From Phaeovulum molybdatiresistens (GTDB taxonomy: Bacteria > Pseudomonadota > Alphaproteobacteria > Rhodobacterales > Rhodobacteraceae), in assembly GCF_023544865.1 (NCBI RefSeq), contig NZ_JAMJFX010000001.1, positions 310,001-374,000 on the forward strand: DNA of 64,000 nt, in the 5' to 3' direction. Below the pieces are notes generated by a model. That model did no database searches, was not told the origin of the DNA, and saw only the letters and a program-made list of their open reading frames with translations. The position numbers and the translations under genes are program-made. Numbering within the stretch: position 1 is the first letter of the stretch; each line of letters opens with the position of its first letter. This document shows, one piece after another, positions 57,675-64,000 of the stretch.

Positions 57675-58753
57675 CTGCTAAGCCCCCCGAACACCGTCGG
57701 CATATCCAGCGCGGCAAAGCCGTAATGCCGCAGCCAACGCAGGTCGCTTTCGAAGAAGGCGCGCAGGTCGGGGATGCCGTATTTCAGCATCGCCAGACGG
57801 TCGATGCCCATGCCGAAGGCAAAGCCCTGCCACTCGGTCGGGTCGACGCCCGCGGATTCCAGCACCTTGGGGTGGACCATGCCAGAGCCCAGGATTTCCA
57901 TCCAGCTATCGCCTTCGCCGATCTTCAGCTGGCCACCTTCCCAGGAACAGCGGATGTCGACCTCGGCCGAGGGTTCCGTAAAGGGGAAGTGGCTGGCGCG
58001 GAAGCGCAGTTCGACGTTTTCCACCTCAAAGAAGGCGCGGCAGAATTCCTCCAGCACCCATTTCAGGTTGGCCATGGAAATGTCCTTGCCGATCGCAAGC
58101 CCCTCAACCTGGTGGAACATCGGCGCGTGGGTCTGGTCCATGTCCATGCGGTAGACGCGGCCCGGCGCGATCACGCGGATCGGCGCGCCCTGCTTTTGCA
58201 TCGCGCGGATCTGCACCGGGCTGGTGTGGGTGCGCAGCACATGCGGCGGGCGCGGGTCTTCGGCGTCGCGGTGCATGAAGAAGGTGTCGTGTTCCTGCCG
58301 CGCGGGGTGTTCGGGCGCGATGTTCAGCGCGTCGAAGTTATACCAGTCGCTTTCGACCTGGGGCCCCTCGGCCACGGCAAAGCCCATGTCGGCAAAGATC
58401 GCGGTGACTTCCTCCATCACCTGGGACACGGGATGGATGGTGCCGCGCGGGCGGGGGCGGCCCGGCAGGGTCACGTCCAGCCATTCGGTCGCCAGGCGGG
58501 CATCCAGCGCGGCATCGGCCAGCGCGGTCTTGCGCGCGCGCAGGGCGGCGTCGATTTCGTCCTTCAGGCGGTTCAACGCGGCGCCGGTGGTCTGGCGTTC
58601 CTCGGGCGTCATCTGGCCCAGTTCGCGCATCTTCAGGCTGATCTCGCCCTTCTTGCCAAGGGCGGCCAGGCGGATTTCCTCAAGGCTCGCCTCATCGGCG
58701 GCGGCGGCGATCTCATCCAGATATTTGGCCTTCAGAACATCCAGCGCGTCCAT
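57671..58753 (-). CDS. pheS: phenylalanyl-tRNA synthetase alpha subunit
   Basis: The 360-residue class II synthetase subunit has an N-terminal coiled coil (residues 1-90) and the catalytic core with motif 2 ([17 protein letters not shown]) and motif 3 ([22 protein letters not shown]). It is the first gene of pheS-X-pheT, lying after the rplT terminator. Normal length. Confidence 0.97.
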   Translation of the reverse strand: MDALDVLKAKYLDEIAAAADEASLEEIRLAALGKKGEISLKMRELGQMTPEERQTTGAALNRLKDEIDAALRARKTALADAALDARLATEWLDVTLPGRPRPRGTIHPVSQVMEEVTAIFADMGFAVAEGPQVESDWYNFDALNIAPEHPARQEHDTFFMHRDAEDPRPPHVLRTHTSPVQIRAMQKQGAPIRVIAPGRVYRMDMDQTHAPMFHQVEGLAIGKDISMANLKWVLEEFCRAFFEVENVELRFRASHFPFTEPSAEVDIRCSWEGGQLKIGEGDSWMEILGSGMVHPKVLESAGVDPTEWQGFAFGMGIDRLAMLKYGIPDLRAFFESDLRWLRHYGFAALDMPTVFGGLSR

Positions 58754-58820
58754 CGCGATCTCTCCTGCAAAGTCGCGCCCGTGCTAGCCAGAGGAACCCC
58801 CGATTGCAAGCATGGGCCAA

Positions 58821-58861
58821 AGAAAAACCCCGCGACTGGGCCAAGGCGCCAGCGCGGGGTT
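58821..58861 (-). terminator. intrinsic terminator of rpmI-rplT
   Basis: On the minus strand AACCCCGCG (complement of 58853-58861) and CGCGGGGTT (complement of 58826-58834) form a 9-base stem, followed by TTTCT, 24 bases after the rplT stop. It separates the ribosomal genes from pheS. Confidence 0.8.
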
Positions 58862-58884
58862 CAAATTGCATTCCCGGTCGGGAA

Positions 58885-59244
58885 TTACGCCGCAGCCTTC
58901 GCCTTTTCGACGATGGCGCCAAACGCCTCGGGCTCATGGATGGCCAGGTCGGCCAGAACCTTGCGGTCGACCTCAATCCCGGCCTTGTCCAGCAGGTTGA
59001 TGAAGCGCGAATAGGTCATTTCGGCGTCGAACGCGCGCACAGCGGCGTTGATCCGCTGGATCCACAGCGCGCGGAAGTTCCGCTTGCGCACCTTGCGGTC
59101 GCGGGTCGCGTACTGATTGGCCTTGTCGACGGCCTGGGTTGCGGTGCGGAAGTTGCGCGAGCGGGCCGAATAGTAGCCTTTCGCCTTCTTCAGAACCTTC
59201 TTGTGGGCGGCGTGGGTGACTTTCCCGGATTTAACGCGTGCCAT
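58885..59244 (-). CDS. rplT: 50S ribosomal protein L20
   Basis: The 119-residue basic protein begins [25 protein letters not shown] and ends in the conserved L20 helical region. It binds 23S rRNA early in assembly and in many bacteria represses its own operon. It follows rpmI by 15 bases; infC, which often precedes the pair, is absent here. Confidence 0.96.
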   Translation of the reverse strand: MARVKSGKVTHAAHKKVLKKAKGYYSARSRNFRTATQAVDKANQYATRDRKVRKRNFRALWIQRINAAVRAFDAEMTYSRFINLLDKAGIEVDRKVLADLAIHEPEAFGAIVEKAKAAA

Positions 59245-59259
59245 TGTCCAGCCTCCAGA

Positions 59260-59460
59260 TCAGCGGTTATAGGGCATGTATTTCTTGACGATCTTGGCAT
59301 CGCAATCGGCCAGGACCATCGTGCCCGCGCTGTCGCGGATGAACTTCGTCGAGCGCTTGATCATGCCGTGGCGCTTGCCGGCCGCGCCGGACTTCACCTT
59401 GCCGGTGGCGGTGAAGGAAAACCGCTTCTTGGCCGCGGATTTGGTCTTCATCTTGGGCAT
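59260..59460 (-). CDS. rpmI: 50S ribosomal protein L35
   Basis: The 66-residue basic protein begins [23 protein letters not shown], the L35 signature. ATG 59460 follows GAGGAG; the longer frame is not needed. First gene of the rpmI-rplT unit; the 139 bases upstream must hold the promoter and any L20 control site, but I could not fix either. Confidence 0.95.
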   Translation of the reverse strand: MPKMKTKSAAKKRFSFTATGKVKSGAAGKRHGMIKRSTKFIRDSAGTMVLADCDAKIVKKYMPYNR

Positions 59461-59599
59461 TTCCATCTCCTCTTTCGAGTGGGTGTTTACGCGACTCGGC
59501 ATGCCTCACCGGCCGGCCGCGCAGGCTCATAGAGCGGGCCTGATAGCCGGGCGCGCGGGGATTGGCAAGGGATAATCGGCGCGGGTCAGCACCGGGGCA

Positions 59600-59824
59600 T
59601 CACCGCCAAAGGTCCGCCAGCACACGCGCGAAGACCACCGGGATCTGGGCGGCGGCATAGCCGCCTGGCCGCGTCAGCACCGCCAGCAGGATCATGCCCC
59701 CGCCGACCATGATGGCAATGGTGGCCGCCCGGGGCGGGCGGCTGTCGGCAAAGGCGGAAATGGCGGCGGGAATTGCCAGGGCGGCAATCAGAAATCCCAT
59801 CACCAGAACGTGGTCGCTTGTCAT
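59600..59824 (-). CDS. small membrane protein downstream of pyk
   Basis: The 74-residue protein has two membrane helices (LVMGFLIAALAIPAAISAF and TIAIMVGGGMILLAVL) and a C-terminal amphipathic tail. A good AGGAG (in GGTAGGAGAGG) 10 bases before ATG 59824 supports translation. It begins 33 bases after pyk and may share its transcript. No family recognised. Confidence 0.72.
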   Translation of the reverse strand: MTSDHVLVMGFLIAALAIPAAISAFADSRPPRAATIAIMVGGGMILLAVLTRPGGYAAAQIPVVFARVLADLWR

Positions 59825-59857
59825 CGCGCCCCTCTCCTACCGGACTGCAGGTTCAGC

Positions 59858-61303
59858 CTATTCCGGATCGGTGCGGAAAATCAATCGTTCGTCACAGGGC
59901 GCCACGCGCAGGATGTTGGTGGTGCCCGGCACGTTGAAGGGCACGCCGGCGGTGACAACGATCTGGTTGGTCTCATCGGCAAAGCCGAAATCGCGCGCCG
60001 AACGGGCGGCATTGACCACGGCCATCTTGAAGCGTTCCACCTCTTCACAGCGGATGTTGTGGGTGCCCCAGGTCAGGCACAACCGACGCAGCGTGGTCAG
60101 CAAGGGCGACAGCGCGATGATCGGCACGCGGGGGCGTTCGCGCGCGACAAGGCGCACGGTGCCGCCCGATTGGGTGTAGCAGCAGATCGCGGCGATATCG
60201 GTCGCCTCGGCAATCTCACGCGCGGCGGCGACGATGCCATCGGCGACGGTCTGGCGTTTGACGGTTCGGCTGGCCTCGATCACCTCGCGGAAGGTGGGGT
60301 CCCCCTCGACCGAGATCGCGGTGGCGTTCATCGTCGCCACCGCCTCGACCGGGTAGCGCCCGGCGGCGGATTCGGCCGACAGCATCACCGCATCGGCGCC
60401 CTCATAGATCGCGGTCGCTACGTCCGAGATTTCGGCGCGCGTCGGCATCGGGCTTTCGATCATGCTTTCCAGCATCTGGGTGGCCACGATCACCGGCTTG
60501 GCCGCGGCGCGGCAGGCGCGCACCAGCCGCTTCTGGATCGGGGGCACGGAATGGACGGGCAGTTCCACCCCCAGATCGCCGCGCGCCACCATGATCCCGT
60601 CGGAAACTTTCAGGATTTCGGCAAAGGCCTTCACTGCGGCGGGCTTTTCGATCTTGGACAGGATCGCGGCACGCCCGCGCGCCAGATCGCGCGCCTCGGT
60701 CACGTCTTCGGGGCGCTGCACGAACGACAGCGCCAGCCAGTCCACGCCCAGTTCGCAGGCAAATTCCAGATCGGCGCGGTCCTTGTCGGACAGCGCGGCC
60801 AGCGGCAGAACCACATCGGGGACGTTCACGCCCTTGCGGTTGGAAATCGTGCCGCCCGTGGTGACGGTGCAATCGGCGAAATCGGGGCCACAATCATCCA
60901 CCCGCAGGCGGATCTTGCCGTCATTGACCAAAAGCGTCGCGCCGGGTTCAAGGGCGGCAAAGATTTCGGGATGCGGCAGGCAGACGCGGTGGCTTTCGCC
61001 CTCGGCCGGGTTCAGGTCAAAGCGGAACTTCGCCCCTTCCTCCAGATCGGCGGCACCGGCGGCAAAGGTGCCCACGCGCAGCTTGGGCCCCTGCAGGTCG
61101 GCCAGAATCGCGATCGGGCGGCCGGTATCGGCCTCGATCTGGCGGATGATGTCGTGGCGGGCCTTCTGTTCGGCATGGGTGCCGTGGCTCATGTTCAGGC
61201 GGAACACATCGGCCCCGGCCTCGAACAGGGCGCGGATGGTGTCGTAATCAGAGGAAGCGGGGCCCAAAGTGGCCACGATCTTGACGTTGCGAAGGCGTCT
61301 CAT
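59858..61303 (-). CDS. pyk: pyruvate kinase
   Basis: The 481-residue glycolytic enzyme makes pyruvate and ATP from phosphoenolpyruvate and ADP. RRLRNVKIVATLGPAS, RLNMSHGTH, LADLQGPKLRVG, the catalytic Lys region AILSKIEKPAAVKAF and MVARGDLGVE are all present. Length fits single-domain-set bacterial type; allosteric residues were not assessed. Confidence 0.97.
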   Translation of the reverse strand: MRRLRNVKIVATLGPASSDYDTIRALFEAGADVFRLNMSHGTHAEQKARHDIIRQIEADTGRPIAILADLQGPKLRVGTFAAGAADLEEGAKFRFDLNPAEGESHRVCLPHPEIFAALEPGATLLVNDGKIRLRVDDCGPDFADCTVTTGGTISNRKGVNVPDVVLPLAALSDKDRADLEFACELGVDWLALSFVQRPEDVTEARDLARGRAAILSKIEKPAAVKAFAEILKVSDGIMVARGDLGVELPVHSVPPIQKRLVRACRAAAKPVIVATQMLESMIESPMPTRAEISDVATAIYEGADAVMLSAESAAGRYPVEAVATMNATAISVEGDPTFREVIEASRTVKRQTVADGIVAAAREIAEATDIAAICCYTQSGGTVRLVARERPRVPIIALSPLLTTLRRLCLTWGTHNIRCEEVERFKMAVVNAARSARDFGFADETNQIVVTAGVPFNVPGTTNILRVAPCDERLIFRTDPE

Positions 61304-61437
61304 TCTGCCTTTGTCTCCGTTCGGTTTCTGTGCGTCGTGGGCCAGGGCAAGCTATGGCGCAAAATGTCCCGCAGGGCAACTGGCACTCCTTCCGCGGCTG
61401 GCGTAAATCCTGTCTGGGACAGGGGGACGACAGGGAC

Positions 61438-62178
61438 ATGACAGATCCGGCTTACGAAATTCTTGGCGCGGGGCGGGCGGGGCGCTGGCTGGTCACCTGC
61501 GATCATGCCACCAACCGGGTGCCGGCCTGGGTCGGGGACGGCACCTTGGGGATCGACGCGCAGGACATGGCGCGCCACATCGCCTATGACGTGGGCGCGG
61601 CGGGGCTGACGCGGGCGCTGGCCGAACGGCTGGATGCCCCCGCGATCCTGAGCAATTTTTCGCGTCTGGTGATCGACCCGAACCGGGGCGAGGATGACCC
61701 GACCCTGGTGATGCGGCTTTATGACGGCACCATCATCCCCGCCAATCGCCATGCCGACGCCCCCGAGGTCGAGCGCCGTCTGGCGCGGCTGTATCGCCCC
61801 TATCACGCCGCCTATGCCGATCTGGCGGGGCGGCGCGGCGATACGGTGATCTGCGCGGTGCACAGCTTTACGCCCTGTCTGCGCGGGCGCGCGCCACGGC
61901 CCTGGCAGGTGGGTGTGCTGTATTCGCATCGCGACACGCGGCTGGCGCTGCCGCTGATCGCGGCGCTGCGCGATCTTGGCCTGTGCGTGGGCGACAATGA
62001 ACCCTACAGCGGCCATCTGGACGGCGATGCCATCGACCGCCACGCGCTGACCCCGGGCCGGCCCAATGTGCTGATCGAGGTCCGCAACGACCTGATCGCC
62101 ACCCCCGCCGATCAGATCGCCTGGGCCGACCGCCTGGCCCCGGTGCTGGAACAGGTGCTGGCCGCGACCGGGCTGTGA
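61438..62178 (+). CDS. N-formylglutamate amidohydrolase
   Basis: The 246-residue protein matches the N-formylglutamate amidohydrolase family (last step of a histidine degradation route, or a general formyl-amino-acid hydrolase): VTCDHATNRVP, LVIDPNRGEDDPT, CAVHSFTP and IEVRNDLI motifs with metal-binding His residues. ATG 61438 follows GGGACGACAGGG. No hut genes are near, so its role in histidine use is not shown. Divergent from pyk. Confidence 0.88.
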   Translation: MTDPAYEILGAGRAGRWLVTCDHATNRVPAWVGDGTLGIDAQDMARHIAYDVGAAGLTRALAERLDAPAILSNFSRLVIDPNRGEDDPTLVMRLYDGTIIPANRHADAPEVERRLARLYRPYHAAYADLAGRRGDTVICAVHSFTPCLRGRAPRPWQVGVLYSHRDTRLALPLIAALRDLGLCVGDNEPYSGHLDGDAIDRHALTPGRPNVLIEVRNDLIATPADQIAWADRLAPVLEQVLAATGL

Positions 62179-62244
62179 CGCCCGCTTGACCGCCGCCACC
62201 GCCCGGGCCTAGCCTTGGCCAAAGCCCGCCCGACCGGAGGCCCC

Positions 62245-62883
62245 ATGCGCAACGCCGACCACCTTGCCGCCTTCGTGCGCGATGCCCTGATCGCTGGCCG
62301 CCCCCGCCCCGAGATCGAGGCCGCGCTGCGCACCGCAGGCTGGACCCCGGCCGAGATATCCGAGGCGATGCAGGCCTGGGCCGAAGGCACCTTTCTGCCG
62401 CCGGTGCCGCGCCCGCGCCCCTATGTCTCGGCGCGCGAGGCCTTTGTCTACGGGCTGATGTTTGTGGCGCTGGCGATGACCGCCTGGCACCTGACGGCGC
62501 TGTCCTTCATGCTGATCGACCGCTGGCTGCCCGAACCGGGGCAACCCGATTGGGCGGCCTATCAGCTGGGCGGGATGCGCTGGTCGATCGCCACGCTGGC
62601 CGTCTTTGCCCCGCTGTTTTTATGGCTGAACGCGCGCATCCTGCGCGACACCCGCACCGACCCCGGCAAGCGCCGGTCAACCGTGCGCAAATGGGTGGGG
62701 CAAATCACGCTGTTCCTGGCCGCGATCGCGCTTCTGGGCGATCTGATCACGGTGATCCACGCCATGCTCAGCGGCGATCTGACCCTGCGGTTCGTGCTGA
62801 AGGCGGGGGTGGTGGGCCTGGTGGCGGGCGCGATCTTCCTGGTCTTCCGGCAGGAAACACGGGGCGATGGCGATGCGCGCTGA
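62245..62883 (+). CDS. DUF5671-domain membrane protein
   Basis: The 212-residue protein has an N-terminal soluble part (FVRDALIAGRPRPEIEAALRTAGWTPAEISEAMQAW, residues 8-45, a helical domain found in many membrane proteins) and four membrane helices of the DUF5671 type. ATG 62245 follows GGAGG. Function unknown. It overlaps the next small gene by 17 bases. Confidence 0.78.
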   Translation: MRNADHLAAFVRDALIAGRPRPEIEAALRTAGWTPAEISEAMQAWAEGTFLPPVPRPRPYVSAREAFVYGLMFVALAMTAWHLTALSFMLIDRWLPEPGQPDWAAYQLGGMRWSIATLAVFAPLFLWLNARILRDTRTDPGKRRSTVRKWVGQITLFLAAIALLGDLITVIHAMLSGDLTLRFVLKAGVVGLVAGAIFLVFRQETRGDGDAR

Positions 62884-63277
62884 CCAGCTGCCGCCAATCC
62901 TGATCGGCGTCGCCGTTGCGGCGGCGATCGGGCTGGGCCTGATGGTCACCGGGGGGCCGGGCACGGGGCGGATGGAAAAACGTAACGCCCGGCGCCTGGC
63001 GGATCTGGCCGCGCTTGGCGATTATGTCATCTGCCTGGCCGATGCCGCCGACCACCGCCTGCCCGAGGCCCTGACCCGTTCGGATGCCTGCCGCCAGGAC
63101 ACCCCGTTCGAAGACCCCTTCACCGGCGCGCCCTATCGCTATGAACGCGCCAGCGACACCAGCTTTCGCCTTTGCGCAGGGTTTGAACGGCCCGCGCTGA
63201 TCCCCGATGCACAAATGAATGAGGGGCGCTTTGAACGCCCCTCGGGTTGTCTGATCTATCGCTATCCCCGGCCCTGA
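62867..63277 (+). CDS. membrane-anchored protein of unknown function
   Basis: The 136-residue protein has one N-terminal helix (PPILIGVAVAAAIGLGLMVTG) and an extracytoplasmic domain with four cysteines (VICLADAADH, DACRQD, RLCAGF, SGCLIY) that could form two disulfides. It overlaps the DUF5671 gene, so the two probably act as a pair. No family recognised; ATG 62873 is an alternative start. Confidence 0.75.
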   Translation: MAMRADQLPPILIGVAVAAAIGLGLMVTGGPGTGRMEKRNARRLADLAALGDYVICLADAADHRLPEALTRSDACRQDTPFEDPFTGAPYRYERASDTSFRLCAGFERPALIPDAQMNEGRFERPSGCLIYRYPRP

Positions 63278-63298
63278 GACGGGCCAGACCGCCGCCCT

Positions 63299-64000
63299 TC
63301 AGACCGCCGCCTTGCGGCTTTCCTCCAGGTAGATCTCGCGCAGGCGGGTCGCCACCGGGCCGGGCACACCCGCGCCGATCCGGGCCCCGTCCAGTTCGAC
63401 CACCGGCATCACGAAAGCCGAGGCCGAGGTGATGAAGGCCTCATCCGCCGCCTTTGCCTCGGCCACGGTAAAGGACCGTTCTTCCACCTCCATCTGCGCC
63501 TCGGCGGCATAGCGCAGCACGGCGGCGCGGGTGATCCCGTGCAGGATGTCGTTGGACAGCTGACGGGTGATGATCTTGTTGCCCGTCACGATATAGGCGT
63601 TGTTCGATGTGCCCTCGGTCACCAGCCCATCCTCGACGAACCAGGCATCATCCACCCCGGCCTTCTTCGCCATCATCTTGCCCATCGACGGATACAGCAG
63701 CTGCACCGTCTTGATGTCGCGCCGACCCCAGCGGATGTCGTCGATGCTGATCACCTTCAGCCCGGTGCGCGCCTGCGGATTGTCGGCCAAACCCGGCTTG
63801 GACTGGGTGAACAGCACCACCGTCGGCTTGGTCTTTGCCGGATCGGGGAAGGCAAAGTCGCGGTCGCCCGGATTGCCGCGGGTGACCTGCAGATAGACCA
63901 GACCGTCGGTGATGGCGTTGCGCGCCACCATCTCGCGGTGCACGGCCAGCCAGTCGGCATCGCTCAGCGGGTTCTCGATCTCCAGCTCGGACAGCGACCG
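63299..64000 (-). CDS. D-amino-acid aminotransferase (class IV PLP enzyme), partial
   Basis: The frame is open to the right edge; 233 C-terminal codons are present. The class IV aminotransferase core is visible, with the PLP lysine in RRDIKTVQLLYPSMGKMMAKK and the cofactor-phosphate loop GLVTEGTSNNAYIV. The sequence type fits D-alanine/D-amino-acid aminotransferase, which could supply D-amino acids for peptidoglycan; branched-chain aminotransferase is less likely. The N-terminus lies outside the window. Confidence 0.88.
   Translation of the reverse strand, partial: RSLSELEIENPLSDADWLAVHREMVARNAITDGLVYLQVTRGNPGDRDFAFPDPAKTKPTVVLFTQSKPGLADNPQARTGLKVISIDDIRWGRRDIKTVQLLYPSMGKMMAKKAGVDDAWFVEDGLVTEGTSNNAYIVTGNKIITRQLSNDILHGITRAAVLRYAAEAQMEVEERSFTVAEAKAADEAFITSASAFVMPVVELDGARIGAGVPGPVATRLREIYLEESRKAAV

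Overview
The window is chromosomal DNA from a GC-rich alphaproteobacterium, most likely a member of the Rhodobacteraceae (Rhodobacter/Paracoccus-like). The evidence is the lineage-typical gene content: phosphatidylcholine synthase, a DUF1013/TrcR-type regulator, COQ9, DUF1523, a gene-transfer-agent-type endolysin/holin pair and an ALDH16 protein. Coding density is high, with many 4-base start/stop overlaps. I see no tRNA, rRNA, CRISPR array, transposase or prophage structural module.

Layout. 1-10 kb: end of a YeeE/YedE transporter gene, priA, transaldolase, DUF484, xerC, pcs, an EamA transporter and ileS. 10-21 kb: cspA facing an arginase/ornithine cyclodeaminase pair; a leftward run murI-argC-ccmE followed by the endolysin and holin; a fused indolepyruvate oxidoreductase divergent from a LysR regulator; then an apparently unannotated small RNA locus with a heat-shock-type promoter and a strong terminator. 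21-31.5 kb: purL, bolA-grxD, deoC with ALDH16, membrane proteins of unknown function, an M20 deacylase and panBC. 31.8-44 kb: a catabolic region with a peptide-type ABC transporter (its two ATPases fused), aldehyde dehydrogenases, an SDR, an S58 peptidase, a kynurenine-formamidase-like hydrolase and a succinate-semialdehyde dehydrogenase, interrupted by an oppositely oriented L,D-transpeptidase. 44-54.8 kb: a YgiB/YgiC-like pair, TrcR, RNase T2, quinone oxidoreductase with COQ9, rpsU, a chemoreceptor with a co-translated secreted protein, an Lrp/alanine dehydrogenase divergon, mscL and a GST. 54.8-64 kb: rpmI-rplT, pheS-X-pheT, pyk, N-formylglutamate amidohydrolase, a DUF5671 pair and the end of a D-amino-acid aminotransferase gene.

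The points I consider most worth follow-up are: (1) the RpoH-type sRNA candidate at about 20820-20906; (2) a roughly 50% G+C gene of unknown function inserted between pheS and pheT with 4-base overlaps on both sides; (3) a dispersed family of intergenic hairpin repeats (nine loci), one of which is translated as the linker of the fused ABC ATPase and two of which appear to supply ribosome-binding sites; (4) a chemoreceptor with a histidine-containing multi-pass membrane input domain and a co-translated small secreted protein. All functional calls are by reading motifs; no database search was run.
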